Source of the DNA: Mycobacterium gallinarum | Lineage (GTDB): Bacteria > Actinomycetota > Actinomycetes > Mycobacteriales > Mycobacteriaceae | Direction of reading: 5' to 3' | Assembly (NCBI RefSeq): GCF_010726765.1 | Contig: NZ_AP022601.1 | Span: forward strand, 1,240,001 to 1,304,000 | DNA: 64,000 nucleotides | Part shown: in pieces, positions 42,349-52,076 of the stretch | Layout: each line of letters begins with the position of its first letter | How positions within the stretch are numbered: the stretch's first letter is position 1 | The notes under the pieces: generated by a model | What the model was told of the DNA's origin: nothing | What the model saw: the letters and a program-made list of their open reading frames with translations, nothing else | Databases searched by the model: none | Position numbers and translations under genes: made by a program

Positions 42349-43089
42349 TCAGCCCAAGACATTCACCGCTCTTGCGATCACGAGTGCCAACGTCGTAAAC
42401 GAAATCAGTGCCTGCGCGGTCATCATCACCTTCGCCCGACGCGTCATCGGCATGGTGTCGGTCGGCGAGAACGCCACCACATTGGTGATGCTGACGTACA
42501 GGTAATCCAAGAACTCCGGACGCCAGTTCGGCGGCGCCAGTTCACGTTCCGTCATCTGCGGAAACATGAAGTCGGGGTAGGGACGGCTGCCGTGGCGTCT
42601 GGCGAATGGCCCTCCGCGGTCCAACTCCCAGTACCAGATCCCGAACACGATGACGGTCGTGACATAGATCGCGGCGCCACTGCCGAGCAGGACAGCGGCG
42701 TTGTTGCTCACCTCGCCGGACAGAATGCGGATGTCCAGGATCAGCGCCGACAGGCTGTTGTCGATCGTGATGGCGGCCAGCAGCACATAGCTCGCCCACG
42801 TGCCGAAGATCGTCTGACGCTTCAGCCGCAGCGGGTTCAATCCCACCAGCACGATGAGGAGCAATATCTCCATGGCGATCAGCGGCCATCGCGGAACCAC
42901 CGTGTAGCTCTTCGGTATCGCGAGTTGCAGGGCGATTGCCACCATCAGGGCCGTCAGCACCGGCATTCGGTTTTCCGGGTCGCCGGGACGCATCCACGAC
43001 GGAACGCGAAGTTCAGCGTCCGACGCCATGGCCTCGGCGCGACGCATGAACTCCTCGACCGGCTTCGGGGGTTCGGGTGTGGTGTCCAT
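42349..43089 (-). CDS. DUF1345-like membrane protein
   Basis: A 246-residue membrane protein. A charged cytoplasmic N-terminus of about 40 residues is followed by five hydrophobic segments. The C-terminal part FLDYLYVSITNVVAFSPTDTMPMTRRAKVMMTAQ followed by a last helix resembles the end of DUF1345 proteins, which have a similar DFLYFS...TDV.RR pattern. Function unknown. Divergent from the SRPBCC gene by 29 bp. Confidence 0.75.
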   Translation of the reverse strand: MDTTPEPPKPVEEFMRRAEAMASDAELRVPSWMRPGDPENRMPVLTALMVAIALQLAIPKSYTVVPRWPLIAMEILLLIVLVGLNPLRLKRQTIFGTWASYVLLAAITIDNSLSALILDIRILSGEVSNNAAVLLGSGAAIYVTTVIVFGIWYWELDRGGPFARRHGSRPYPDFMFPQMTERELAPPNWRPEFLDYLYVSITNVVAFSPTDTMPMTRRAKVMMTAQALISFTTLALVIARAVNVLG

Positions 43090-43118
43090 CAGGCAAGTGT
43101 GTGCGCCACGATGGAGGT

Positions 43119-43523
43119 ATGGAATCGCGACACGTCAGCATTTGGATCGGCGTTGCACCCGACGTCGTCTACGAATTCGCGGCGGATCCGCAGACCTGGC
43201 CGCAGTGGGCCGCCGGCCTGGCCGCCGGCGAGCTCCGACAGAGCCCGGAGGGCTGGGTCGCCGATTCGCCGATGGGCACCGTGACAGTGGAGTTCGCCCC
43301 GCCGAACCGGTTCGGGGTGCTGGACCACGTGGTGCGGATGCCGTCGGGGGAGCAGGTGTACAACCCGTTTCGGGTCGTCCCCGCCGGGATGGGTGAGACG
43401 GCATGTGAGGTGGTTTTCTCCGTTCGGCGGCGCCCGGGCATGACCGATGAAGAGCTCGCCGACGACGTGGCCGCGGTCGCAGCGGACCTGGCCACGCTGA
43501 AGGGTCTGGTTGAGGCGTCATAG
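43119..43523 (+). CDS. SRPBCC-fold (polyketide cyclase/START-like) protein
   Basis: A 134-residue small soluble protein. The N-terminal pattern ESRHVSIWIGVAPDVVYEFAADPQTWPQWAAGL is typical of SRPBCC proteins that bind hydrophobic ligands. The C-terminal helix (DEELADDVAAVAADLATLKGLVE) closes the pocket. Ligand unknown. ATG 43119 agrees with the domain start; GGAGG just before it is only 1 nt away, so the true ribosome binding mode is uncertain. Confidence 0.82.
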   Translation: MESRHVSIWIGVAPDVVYEFAADPQTWPQWAAGLAAGELRQSPEGWVADSPMGTVTVEFAPPNRFGVLDHVVRMPSGEQVYNPFRVVPAGMGETACEVVFSVRRRPGMTDEELADDVAAVAADLATLKGLVEAS

Positions 43524-43529
43524 TCGGTT

Positions 43530-43543
43530 CCCCCGATCGGGGG
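43530..43543. repeat. 14-bp GC palindrome after the SRPBCC gene
   Basis: CCCCCGATCGGGGG is an exact palindrome, and its right arm can also pair with a CCCCCG at about 43555-43560. It may form competing hairpins as a terminator, or act as an operator for the small secreted protein gene downstream. No T-run follows. Confidence 0.35.
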
Positions 43544-43658
43544 ACACCTGAATTCCCCCGGTGTGGCGGCCGATCGGCGGACAGACCGAACAGGCTGGCC
43601 ACGGCATTCTTTAGTCATGCCGGCAAACCGGCGCGAAGCACTAAAGCAGGAGCATCAG

Positions 43659-43895
43659 ATGACCACCAACTTCAACACCCGGATCACCCGTTTCATCGCA
43701 CTGCCGATCATGTCGGCCGGCATCATCGGCGCAGCCGGCCTAGGAATGGCGGGCATGGCCAACGCGGCCACCTCGACCGCACCGAGCGGCCCAGGCTACT
43801 CGTACGCGCCGGTCGTCAAGGCCCACCCCGCGCCGGTGCATCACCTGCACGGTGTGGCCCGCGTCGAGGCCAAGGTCCCGGGCTACCACCGCTGA
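43659..43895 (+). CDS. Small secreted His/Pro-rich protein
   Basis: A 78-residue protein with a Sec signal peptide (MTTNFNTRITRFIALPIMS, then a GAAGLGMAGMANA cleavage region). The mature peptide of about 40 residues, ATSTAPSGPGYSYAPVVKA, continues with HPAPVHHLHG and ends VPGYHR. AGGAG 6 nt before the ATG and a strong terminator after it mark a real single-gene unit. No family recognised; likely exported to the periplasm or wall. Confidence 0.75.
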   Translation: MTTNFNTRITRFIALPIMSAGIIGAAGLGMAGMANAATSTAPSGPGYSYAPVVKAHPAPVHHLHGVARVEAKVPGYHR

Positions 43896-43907
43896 TCCAA
43901 ATACGAG

Positions 43908-43940
43908 TCAGGCCCTCCCTATTCGGGGAGGGCCTGATTT
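43908..43940 (+). terminator. Rho-independent terminator
   Basis: A perfect 12-bp stem (TCAGGCCCTCCC with GGGAGGGCCTGA), a 6-nt loop and a short TTT tail, starting 13 bp after the secreted-protein stop. The stem is symmetrical, so it could also serve the convergent gene ending at 43950. Confidence 0.85.
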
Positions 43941-43949
43941 GTCGACAGC

Positions 43950-44144
43950 TCAGTCAGTCGATTGAAAGGCGCCGAGGCCGAGCCACACCACGGTGCCGGC
44001 GGCCGCTGCGGCCAGCACCGCCGGTGCAGCGCTTGCCGTCGCGACGGCAACGATGACGAGCACGATTGCCGCCACAGCCAGGGCGAGCACCTTGTACACC
44101 GGCCAGGGAACTCCGGCGATACTCACTTGGTCGCGCACGGTCAT
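43950..44144 (-). CDS. Small membrane protein
   Basis: A 64-residue protein with two hydrophobic helices (VYKVLALAVAAIVLVIVAVATAS and AVLAAAAAGTVVWLGLGAF). No family recognised. ATG 44144 has no clear ribosome site. It lies between the terminator and the divergent nitroreductase gene. Confidence 0.55.
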   Translation of the reverse strand: MTVRDQVSIAGVPWPVYKVLALAVAAIVLVIVAVATASAAPAVLAAAAAGTVVWLGLGAFQSTD

Positions 44145-44234
44145 GGTTTGACGATAGCTCGTAAGTGAGTTTTCGGGCAACCGAAACACCGGATGAGGTG
44201 ACTCACTTTTTGTAGTCGGCCTAAGCTGTCTGAC

Positions 44235-44672
44235 ATGCCACTTTCCGGAGAATACGAGGCCAGTCCGTGGGATTGGGTCCGCGATCATGCCGACAAGATC
44301 ATGCAAACAGGCAGCACCGAGGGCGTCGAGATGAAGGACAAGCCCCTCATCCTGCTGACCACAATCGGCGCCAAGACCGGCAAGATCCGGAAAACCCCGC
44401 TCATGCGGGTGGAACACGATGGCCAGTACGCGGTTGTCGCATCGTTGGGCGGTGCCCCGAAGCACCCGGTCTGGTACTTCAACGTCAAGGCGCATCCTCG
44501 CGTCGAACTCCAGGACGGCGCTGTGACGAGGGATTACGAGGCTCGTGAAGTCTTCGGCGACGAAAAGGCGGTCTGGTGGGAGCGTGCGGTCGAGGCGTGG
44601 CCCGACTATGCCGAGTACCAAACCAAGACCGACCGGCAGATCCCGGTGTTCGTGTTGACCCCGGTTGGCTAA
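44235..44672 (+). CDS. F420H2-dependent quinone/nitro reductase, Ddn family
   Basis: A 145-residue split beta-barrel protein of the deazaflavin-dependent nitroreductase family (Rv1558-like). Family motifs include [47 protein letters not shown] and [28 protein letters not shown]. Ddn relatives reduce quinones with F420H2 and activate nitroimidazole prodrugs. ATG 44235 follows a TAAGCT hexamer by 7 nt, so the mRNA is likely leaderless. It is upstream of ilvA, as Rv1558-Rv1559. Confidence 0.94.
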   Translation: MPLSGEYEASPWDWVRDHADKIMQTGSTEGVEMKDKPLILLTTIGAKTGKIRKTPLMRVEHDGQYAVVASLGGAPKHPVWYFNVKAHPRVELQDGAVTRDYEAREVFGDEKAVWWERAVEAWPDYAEYQTKTDRQIPVFVLTPVG

Positions 44673-44717
44673 CCCGTCCATTTCGGAGAACGGCTAGGTA
44701 GGTGGCACCATTGATCG

Positions 44718-45998
44718 GTGTCCGCTGAACTGAGCCAGAGCCCGATCGCGTCGTCGCTGTCTGCGGCCGACATCGATGACGCCGCTCAGCGCATTTCCGA
44801 TGTGGTCCTGCGCAGTCCGCTGCAGTTCAGCGAGCGGCTGTCCGAGGCCACCGGCGCGAACGTCTACCTCAAGCGCGAAGATCAGCAGGTTGTGCGGTCT
44901 TACAAGTTGCGTGGCGCCCACAACATTCTCATGCAGCTGTCGGCCGAGGAGATTGCTGCCGGTGTCGTGTGCTCATCGGCGGGCAATCACGCGCAGGGTT
45001 TCGCGATGGCCTGCCGATCGATGGGTATCCGCGGCCGGGTCTATGTGCCGGGTAACACGCCCAAGCAGAAGCGTGACCGCATCCGGTATCACGGACGCGA
45101 GTTCATCGAGTTGATCGTGACGGGCCATACCTACGACGAGGCCGCGGCAGCGGCGCTGGACGACATCGCGCGCACCGGAGCCACGCTGGTCCCGCCGTAC
45201 GACGATCTGCGCACGATGGCGGGGCAGGGCACGATCGCCACCGAGATTCTCGACCAGCTCGATGACGAACCGGATCTGGTCATCGTTCCGGTCGGCGGCG
45301 GCGGCTGCATCGCCGGCATCACCACGTATCTGGCCGAACGGACCAGAAACACGTCGGTGCTCGGCGTCGAGCCGGCAGGTGCGGCGTCGATGATCGCCGC
45401 CCTGGCCGCGGGGCAGCCGGTGACCCTCGAGCATGTCGACCAGTTCGTGGACGGCGCGGCGGTGAACCGTGCGGGAACGCTGACCTACGCGGTCCTGGCC
45501 GCGGCGGGAGACATGGTTTCGATCACCACCGCCGACGAGGGCGCAATCTGCACCGCAATGCTCGACCTTTACCAGAACGAGGGCATCATCGTCGAGCCCG
45601 CGGGCGCGCTGTCGGTGGCAGCGCTGCTCGAGGCGCGGCTGGAGCCCGGATCAACTGTGGTGTGCGTGATTTCGGGTGGCAACAACGACGTATCCCGCTA
45701 CGGCGAGGTGCTCGAACGTTCGCTGGTGCACCTCGGACTCAAGCACTACTTCCTGGTGGATTTCCCGCAGGAGCCGGGTGCGTTGCGGCGGTTTCTCGAC
45801 ACAGTGCTCGGCCCCAACGACGACATCACGCTGTTCGAGTACGTCAAGCGCAACAACCGCGAAACCGGTGAGGCGCTGGTGGGTATCGAACTCGGCTCGG
45901 CCACCGACTTCGACGGTTTGCTCGAACGAATGAAGGCGTCCGACATCCACGTCGAAACGCTGGAGCCCGGCTCGCCTGCGTATCGCTACCTGCTCTAG
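44718..45998 (+). CDS. ilvA: Threonine ammonia-lyase (threonine dehydratase)
   Basis: A 426-residue PLP enzyme making 2-oxobutyrate from threonine, the first step of isoleucine synthesis. The PLP lysine is in VVRSYKLRGAHN, the phosphate loop VGGGGCIAG and the Ser/Asn pocket SSAGNHAQG. A single C-terminal ACT-like regulatory domain (about 330-426; VDFPQEPGALRRFLDTV) allows isoleucine control. The start is GTG 44718. It ends with a 4-bp tail overlap with treZ. Confidence 0.95.
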   Translation: MSAELSQSPIASSLSAADIDDAAQRISDVVLRSPLQFSERLSEATGANVYLKREDQQVVRSYKLRGAHNILMQLSAEEIAAGVVCSSAGNHAQGFAMACRSMGIRGRVYVPGNTPKQKRDRIRYHGREFIELIVTGHTYDEAAAAALDDIARTGATLVPPYDDLRTMAGQGTIATEILDQLDDEPDLVIVPVGGGGCIAGITTYLAERTRNTSVLGVEPAGAASMIAALAAGQPVTLEHVDQFVDGAAVNRAGTLTYAVLAAAGDMVSITTADEGAICTAMLDLYQNEGIIVEPAGALSVAALLEARLEPGSTVVCVISGGNNDVSRYGEVLERSLVHLGLKHYFLVDFPQEPGALRRFLDTVLGPNDDITLFEYVKRNNRETGEALVGIELGSATDFDGLLERMKASDIHVETLEPGSPAYRYLL

Positions 45999-47722
45999 GA
46001 GCGACGAAGGACCGCGAACGATCGAGCGGGCAACGTCGTCGAATTCGCGTCGACGGCTGACGGATCATCCCACGCCAGCACCACCTCGCCAGTGACGGGA
46101 ACGTCGACAGCCTCGGCCCCGAGGTTGCACGCGATGACCAGCGACCCGCGCTGCATCACGATCCACCGCCGGTCCTCGTCGTAGTCGACCTGCATGTCGT
46201 CCAGCCACGGATTGGCGAGGTCGGGTTCGTTGTGCCGCAACGAGATCAGCTGCCGGTACACGTGACGCAGCCGGCCGTGTTCGCCCTCGTCGATCTCCTG
46301 CCACTTCAGCTTGGAACGTTCGTAGGTGGCGGGGTCCTGTGGATCGGGGATCTCGTCTGCATCCCACCCATGCTCGGCGAACTCGCGCTTGCGACCCTCC
46401 GCGGTGGCTCTGGCCAATTCGGGCTCGGGGTGTGAGGTGAAGAATTGAAACGGCGATGACGAGCCCCATTCCTCGCCCATGAAAAGCATTCCGGTGTAGG
46501 GGGATCCGAGTACGAGCGCAGCCTTGACCGCCAGCTGGCCGAAGGTGAGGTTCTGCGAAGGGCGATCGCCGCACGCTCGATTGCCCACCTGATCATGGGT
46601 CAGCGTGTAGGCGAGCAGCCGGCTCGCCGGGATCGTCGCCGTATCCAGCGGGCGGCCGTGTCGCCGGTGCCGGAACGACGAGTACGTGCCGGCGTGGAAG
46701 TACCCGTGCCGCAACGTCTGCGCCAGCGTTTCCACCGAACCGAAATCCGAGTAGTAGCCCTGACGTTCGCCCGAGACGGCGGCGTGGATCGCGTGGTGGA
46801 TGTCGTCGTCCCACTGTGCGGTCATGCCCAAGCCGCCGCGGTCGCGCGGGGTGATCAGTCGAGGATCGTTGAGGTCGCTTTCGGCGATCAGCGACAGCGG
46901 CCGGCCCAACTCTTCGGCCAGCGCGTCGGTTTCGGCGGACAGCTCCTCGAGGATGTGAATGGCCGTCGTGTCGACGAGGGCGTGTACGGCGTCCAGGCGC
47001 AGGCCGTCGGCGTGGAAGTCGCGCATCCAGCGCAGTGCGCAGTCGAGGATATAGGTGCGCACTTCGTCGGCGTCCGGCCCGCTGATGTTGATCGACTCGC
47101 CCCACGGATTGCTGCCCGAGGAAAGGTAGGGACCGAACCGCGGTAGGTAGTTCCCCGACGGGCCGAGGTGGTTGAACACCGCGTCGATCAGCACACCAAG
47201 CCCGCGCCGATGGCATGCGTCAATGAAGCGAACCAGTGCGTCGGGGCCGCCGTACGGTTCGTGCACCGCGTACCACAGCACCCCGTCGTAGCCCCAGCCG
47301 TGCGTTCCGCCGAAGGCGTTCACGGGCATGACTTCGACGAAGTCGACGCCGAGATCCACCAGATAGTCCAGCTTCTCGATCGCCGAATCGAACGTCGCGC
47401 CCGGCGTGAACGTCCCGATATGCAGCTCGTAGATCACCCGGCCGTCGATCGGTGCGCCGGCCCAGTCGCCGTCGGTCCATGCGCTGGGGTCGGGCCGCCA
47501 GAGCGCCGATCGGGCATGTACACCGTCTGGCTGACGCGGGGACCGCGGATCCGGCAGGACTGTCGGGTCGTCGTCGAGGACGAAACCGTAGCGTGCCCCG
47601 GTGGCGGCGTCGACGTCGGCACGCCACCACCCGTCGGCCGATCCGGTCATCTCGTGCAGGGTGCCGTCCACGTCGACCCGGACCCGCTCGGGAATGGGCG
47701 CCCACACCGCGAATTCAGCCAT
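45995..47722 (-). CDS. treZ: Maltooligosyltrehalose trehalohydrolase
   Basis: A 575-residue GH13 enzyme that releases trehalose from maltooligosyltrehalose. An N-terminal CBM48-like domain (EFAVWAPIPERVRVDVDG) is followed by the barrel: GVDFVEVMPVNAFGGTHGWGYDGVLWYAVHEPYGG, the nucleophile Asp in DGLRLDAVHALVD and acid Glu in LIAESDLND. Third gene in the treX-treY-treZ run; its start overlaps the treY end by 8 bp. Confidence 0.95.
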   Translation of the reverse strand: MAEFAVWAPIPERVRVDVDGTLHEMTGSADGWWRADVDAATGARYGFVLDDDPTVLPDPRSPRQPDGVHARSALWRPDPSAWTDGDWAGAPIDGRVIYELHIGTFTPGATFDSAIEKLDYLVDLGVDFVEVMPVNAFGGTHGWGYDGVLWYAVHEPYGGPDALVRFIDACHRRGLGVLIDAVFNHLGPSGNYLPRFGPYLSSGSNPWGESINISGPDADEVRTYILDCALRWMRDFHADGLRLDAVHALVDTTAIHILEELSAETDALAEELGRPLSLIAESDLNDPRLITPRDRGGLGMTAQWDDDIHHAIHAAVSGERQGYYSDFGSVETLAQTLRHGYFHAGTYSSFRHRRHGRPLDTATIPASRLLAYTLTHDQVGNRACGDRPSQNLTFGQLAVKAALVLGSPYTGMLFMGEEWGSSSPFQFFTSHPEPELARATAEGRKREFAEHGWDADEIPDPQDPATYERSKLKWQEIDEGEHGRLRHVYRQLISLRHNEPDLANPWLDDMQVDYDEDRRWIVMQRGSLVIACNLGAEAVDVPVTGEVVLAWDDPSAVDANSTTLPARSFAVLRRS

Positions 47723-49922
47723 CGGTGCGCTCCAGGAGGGCTACGGGCAGTTCCGCGAACAATTCAACGGCGAGCACCCGGCCGCTGAACCGCATTCCCG
47801 AGATGCGGTCGGTCCACTGCCCGCGGGGCAGCTCCAATGCGGTGTCGCCCCAACCGGTTTCCGACAGCCGCACCGTGTGCCGGCTGACGGCGGTCAGGAC
47901 GTCGTCGCCGCGAAGAAATCCCACCAGATGCTCGGCTGATGGGCCGTCCGCCCGTACCGGTGTGTAGCCACCGTCGCTGAAGCTGGCGGCGCGCTCCCGA
48001 CGGAGCTGCAACGCCGCGGCCACGACCCGAATCTTCGGATGCCGCAACGCCTCCAGTGCGTGCGTGCGCGCTGAGTAGTCCACCGGCCGGCGATTGTCGG
48101 GGTCGACGAGGCTGTCCTCCCACAACTCGGTGCCCTGATAGATGTCCGGAATGCCGGGCGCGGTGAGTGCGATCAGCTTCTGGCCGAGTGCGTCGCTGCG
48201 CGCATGAAGGTCAACGCGTGCCACCAGCGACGTCATCTCGGCACCGACGGGGCCGTCCAGCACGGCGTCGATCCAGGTGTGAATCGCGGACTCGAATTCG
48301 TCGGTCGGCTCGTTCCAGGTGGTCTGCGTCCCGGCCTCGCGGATGGCCTTCTCTGCGTAGGCGTGCAGCCGGTCACGTAGCTCGGCGTCGATGGTGCCGT
48401 CGACGGGCCACACCCCGAACATGTTCTGCAGCAGGAACAGTCCGGTCGCGGCATCCGGTGGCGGGGCGGCCAGCGCCCACTTGCCGGCCAGCTCCGCCCA
48501 CAGCGCCGGTATCTGCGACAGCACTCCGATGCGCGCGCGCACATCCTCGCCGCGCTTGGTGTCGTGGGTCGTCAAGGTGACCATGGCGTGCGGCCACATC
48601 TGCGCGCGCACGGCGGCGCGCTCGTGGAACTCGGCGACGCTGACACCGAAGCGCTGCGGTTCGCCACCGACCTCGTTCAGCGACACCAACCGCGCGTCGC
48701 GATAGAACAGGCAGTCCTCCATCGACTTCGCCGTCGCCGCGCCACACAGCTGCTGCAGCCGCACGTTGGTCTCGGTGCTGACGGCCAGCGCGGACGCGAT
48801 GATCGCGAAAGCGGCTGCAAGTTCAGGCCGTTCGGCGGTGGCATCGGCGAAGGCGATCGGCAGTATCAGCGACAGCCCACGGTAGTCGGAGCGGTAGACC
48901 TCGATGTGACTGAGCAGCGTCGCCACCGCGATGGGCACATCGGGTTGGTCGGCGCCGGTCGCGGTCGTGATCGTGCGGCACAGCCGGGCCAGTTCGCTCT
49001 TGAGGGTGTCGGTGACGGCCTGGACCTTGAGTTCGGTGGCCAGTGCGGGCAACGTGCTGTAGGCCTGACCCGCGGAGTCGAAGAGACCGGTCAGCGCGCC
49101 CGCTCCGGAGGGGTCGACGAATATGCCGCCGATTTCGCGTAACGCGTCGTACCCCGTGGTGCCGTCGACAGGCAACGTGGGCTCCAGCGGTTCGTCGACG
49201 GCGAGGATCTTCTCGACGACGATCCATGCCTGCGGTCCGACGAGTTCGCGCAGCCATTCGAGATAACCTGCGGGATCGGATAATCCGTCGGGGTGGTCGA
49301 TCCGGATACCGTCGACAAGCCCCTCGTCGAACCAGCGTTTGACCTCGGCGTGCGTCGCGTCGAAGACGGCGCGGTCCTCCTGACGCAGGCCGGCCAGCGA
49401 CGTGATGGAGAAAAAGCGCCGATACCCGCAGATGCCGTTGCGCCAGCCGATCGCTCGGTAGTGCGTGTTGTCGGCGGGATAGCCCGGCGGCGGGTCATCG
49501 CCGTCCTCGCCGAGCACCGGCAGCACGATACGGCCATCGGGATCCAGGTCCCAGTCGATGTCGAAGTAGGAGGAGTACGGCGAATCACGGCCGTGCGTCA
49601 GCACATCCAGCCACCACTGGTTCTGCTGCGGATCGTCCACGCCGACGTGGTTGGGGACGATGTCGATGATGAGCCCGATGCCGCGCGACCGTGCTGCCGC
49701 CGACAATCGGGCCAAACCGTCAGCACCACCGAGCGCGGCCGAGACCGTCAGGGGGTCGGTGACGTCGTAGCCGTGGGTCGAACCTTCGGCGGCGGTGAGG
49801 ATCGGGGACAGATAGAGGTGAGAAACGCCGAGCGCATCGAGGTAGTCGAGTTGGTTCTCCGCATCAGCGAATGTGAAGCAGTCGCCGCGCATTTGGAGTC
49901 GGTACGTAGAGAGTGGATGCAT
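47715..49922 (-). CDS. treY: Maltooligosyltrehalose synthase
   Basis: A 735-residue GH13 enzyme that turns the reducing end of glycogen-derived maltooligosaccharide into an alpha,alpha-1,1 trehalosyl end. The start MHPLSTYRLQMRGDCFTFADA and LSPILTAAEGSTHGYDVTDP are characteristic. DIVPNHVGVDD, the nucleophile region DGIRIDHPDGLSDPAGYL and IVVEKILAVDE with the acid Glu are present. TreY works on chains debranched by TreX, then TreZ releases trehalose. It lies 3 bp downstream of treX. Confidence 0.96.
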   Translation of the reverse strand: MHPLSTYRLQMRGDCFTFADAENQLDYLDALGVSHLYLSPILTAAEGSTHGYDVTDPLTVSAALGGADGLARLSAAARSRGIGLIIDIVPNHVGVDDPQQNQWWLDVLTHGRDSPYSSYFDIDWDLDPDGRIVLPVLGEDGDDPPPGYPADNTHYRAIGWRNGICGYRRFFSITSLAGLRQEDRAVFDATHAEVKRWFDEGLVDGIRIDHPDGLSDPAGYLEWLRELVGPQAWIVVEKILAVDEPLEPTLPVDGTTGYDALREIGGIFVDPSGAGALTGLFDSAGQAYSTLPALATELKVQAVTDTLKSELARLCRTITTATGADQPDVPIAVATLLSHIEVYRSDYRGLSLILPIAFADATAERPELAAAFAIIASALAVSTETNVRLQQLCGAATAKSMEDCLFYRDARLVSLNEVGGEPQRFGVSVAEFHERAAVRAQMWPHAMVTLTTHDTKRGEDVRARIGVLSQIPALWAELAGKWALAAPPPDAATGLFLLQNMFGVWPVDGTIDAELRDRLHAYAEKAIREAGTQTTWNEPTDEFESAIHTWIDAVLDGPVGAEMTSLVARVDLHARSDALGQKLIALTAPGIPDIYQGTELWEDSLVDPDNRRPVDYSARTHALEALRHPKIRVVAAALQLRRERAASFSDGGYTPVRADGPSAEHLVGFLRGDDVLTAVSRHTVRLSETGWGDTALELPRGQWTDRISGMRFSGRVLAVELFAELPVALLERTDG

Positions 49923-49925
49923 GAG

Positions 49926-52076
49926 CTACGCGGTCTTACGCAGCACCAGCAGCGACCGCGACGCGAGCGTCAGTCGCTCGCCGGCGGCAACGACGAGGTC
50001 GGTGTCGCCCTTGGGGTCGGCGGTGTCGATGTCCGCGGTCCACTCGGCGGCATAGCCGAGATCGGGCGCGACGAACTCCACCGGCTTGCTGTGTGCGTTG
50101 AAGCAGAGCAGGAACGAGTCGTCGACCACGCGTTCGCCGCGTTCGTTGGGCGCCGTGATCGCTTCACCGTTGAGGAACACGGCCACGCACTTGTCCAGGC
50201 CCGAACCCCAGTCTTCAGGTGTCATCTCGCTGCCCGCCGGAGTCAGCCACGCGATGTCGCGAACCTGGTCGCCACTGCGGATCGGCGTGCCCTCGAAGAA
50301 GCGTCGCCGCCGAAACACCGGGTGCCGCTTGCGCAGCTTGCTCACCTTGCGGGTGAAGGTGAGCAGGTCGGCGTTCTTGTCGCAGTGCGACCAGTCCATC
50401 CACGAGATCTCCGAGTCCTGACAGTAGGCGTTGTTGTTGCCTCGCTGTGTACGTCCGATCTCGTCGCCGTGGGAGATCATCGGGGTGCCCTGCGACAGCA
50501 TCAACGTGCCCATGATGTTGCGCATCTGCTTACCCCGCAGCGCGAGGATCTCGGGATCGTCGGTGGGGCCCTCGACACCGCAGTTCCACGACCTGTTGTG
50601 GCTTTCGCCGTCGCGGTTGTCCTCGCCGTTGGCCTCGTTGTGTTTCTCGTTATAGGACACCAGGTCCGCGAGCGGGAAACCGTCGTGGCAGGTGACGAAG
50701 TTGATGCTCGCGCCGGGACGCCGACCGGTCGCCTCATAGAGGTCCGACGACCCGGTCAGCCGCGAAGCGAATTCGCCGAGGGTTGCGGGCTCGCCCCGCC
50801 AGTAATCGCGCACAGTGTCGCGATACTTCCCATTCCACTCGGTCCACAAACCAGGAAAATTGCCGACTTGATAGCCGCCCTCGCCGACATCCCACGGTTC
50901 GGCGATCAGCTTGACCTGACTGATCACCGGGTCCTGCTGGATGATGTCGAAGAACGCGCTCAGCCTGTCGACTTCGAAAAACTCCCGGGCCAGCGCGGAT
51001 GCCAGGTCGAACCGGAATCCGTCGACGTGCATCTCCAGCACCCAGTACCGCAGTGAGTCCATGATCAACTGCAGGGTGTGCGGATGCCGCGGGTTGAGGC
51101 TGTTACCGGTGCCCGTGAAGTCGCGGTACAGCCGCTTGTCGTCGTCCATCAGCCGGTAGTACGCGGCGTTGTCGATGCCTCGGAAGTTGATCGTTGGCCC
51201 GAGGTGGTTGCCTTCGGCGGTGTGGTTGTAGACGACGTCGAGGATGACCTCGATGCCGGCCTCGTGGAAGGTCCGCACCATCGCCTTGAACTCCGCGACG
51301 GCTGCACCGGCGTGCTTGTTCGCCGCGTACTGGTAGTGCGGCGCGAGGAAGCCGAATGTGTTGTAGCCCCAGTAATTTCGTAATCCGAGGTCGAGCAGAC
51401 GATGGTCGTGCATGAACTGGTGTACCGGCATGAGTTCGATCGCCGTGACGTTGAGCGACTTGAGGTGGTCGATGATCACCGGATGCGCGAGTCCCGCGTA
51501 CGTCCCGCGCATCTCCTCGGGGATGCCCGGATGGGTTTGCGTCATGCCCTTGACGTGCGCCTCGTAGATGACCGTCTGGTGGTACGGCGTTCGCGGCGCG
51601 CGGTCGGATGCCCAGTCGAAGTAGGGGTTGATCACGACACTGGTCATGGTGTGTCCCAGCGAGTCGACCATCGGCGGCGTCCCGCCGCTCGCGGGGTCGT
51701 CGGCGGTCAAGTCATAGGAGAACAGCGCCTGGCTGAAATCGAAGTCACCGTAGAACGACTTTCCGTACGGATCGAGTAGCAGCTTGCTCGGGTCACAGCG
51801 ATGTCCCGCGGACGGCTCCCATGGTCCGTACACCCGGAACCCGTAACGCTGCCCGGGCGTCACGGTGGGCAGGTAGCAGTGCCATACGTAGCCGTCGACT
51901 TCGTCGAGGTTGATGCGCTCCTCACTGCCGTCCTTGCCGATCAGGCACAACTCGACCCGGTCGGCGATCTCCGAGAACAGCGAGAAGTTCGTCCCCGCAC
52001 CGTCGTAGGTGGCGCCGAGGGGGTACGTGGTACCCGGCCAGACGGTCGGTACCGAGGCCGGAGCGCCGGATGTCAT
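49926..52076 (-). CDS. treX: Glycogen debranching enzyme TreX/GlgX
   Basis: A 716-residue isoamylase-type GH13 enzyme that removes alpha-1,6 branches. A CBM48 N-terminal domain (YPLGATYDGAGTNFSLFSEI) is followed by a barrel with DVVYNHTAEGN, DGFRFDLASALAREF (nucleophile) and AEPWDVGEGGYQVGNFP (acid). The late LVLRKTA end matches mycobacterial TreX. ATG 52076 shares one base with the stop of the upstream acyltransferase (TGATG), so translation is coupled; an upstream in-frame start at 52091 is less likely. Confidence 0.95.
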   Translation of the reverse strand: MTSGAPASVPTVWPGTTYPLGATYDGAGTNFSLFSEIADRVELCLIGKDGSEERINLDEVDGYVWHCYLPTVTPGQRYGFRVYGPWEPSAGHRCDPSKLLLDPYGKSFYGDFDFSQALFSYDLTADDPASGGTPPMVDSLGHTMTSVVINPYFDWASDRAPRTPYHQTVIYEAHVKGMTQTHPGIPEEMRGTYAGLAHPVIIDHLKSLNVTAIELMPVHQFMHDHRLLDLGLRNYWGYNTFGFLAPHYQYAANKHAGAAVAEFKAMVRTFHEAGIEVILDVVYNHTAEGNHLGPTINFRGIDNAAYYRLMDDDKRLYRDFTGTGNSLNPRHPHTLQLIMDSLRYWVLEMHVDGFRFDLASALAREFFEVDRLSAFFDIIQQDPVISQVKLIAEPWDVGEGGYQVGNFPGLWTEWNGKYRDTVRDYWRGEPATLGEFASRLTGSSDLYEATGRRPGASINFVTCHDGFPLADLVSYNEKHNEANGEDNRDGESHNRSWNCGVEGPTDDPEILALRGKQMRNIMGTLMLSQGTPMISHGDEIGRTQRGNNNAYCQDSEISWMDWSHCDKNADLLTFTRKVSKLRKRHPVFRRRRFFEGTPIRSGDQVRDIAWLTPAGSEMTPEDWGSGLDKCVAVFLNGEAITAPNERGERVVDDSFLLCFNAHSKPVEFVAPDLGYAAEWTADIDTADPKGDTDLVVAAGERLTLASRSLLVLRKTA

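Noticed and set aside
43525..43565. DosR-type box before the small secreted gene
   Set aside because: GGGAC is present but the second half and the central spacing do not fit the DosR consensus.
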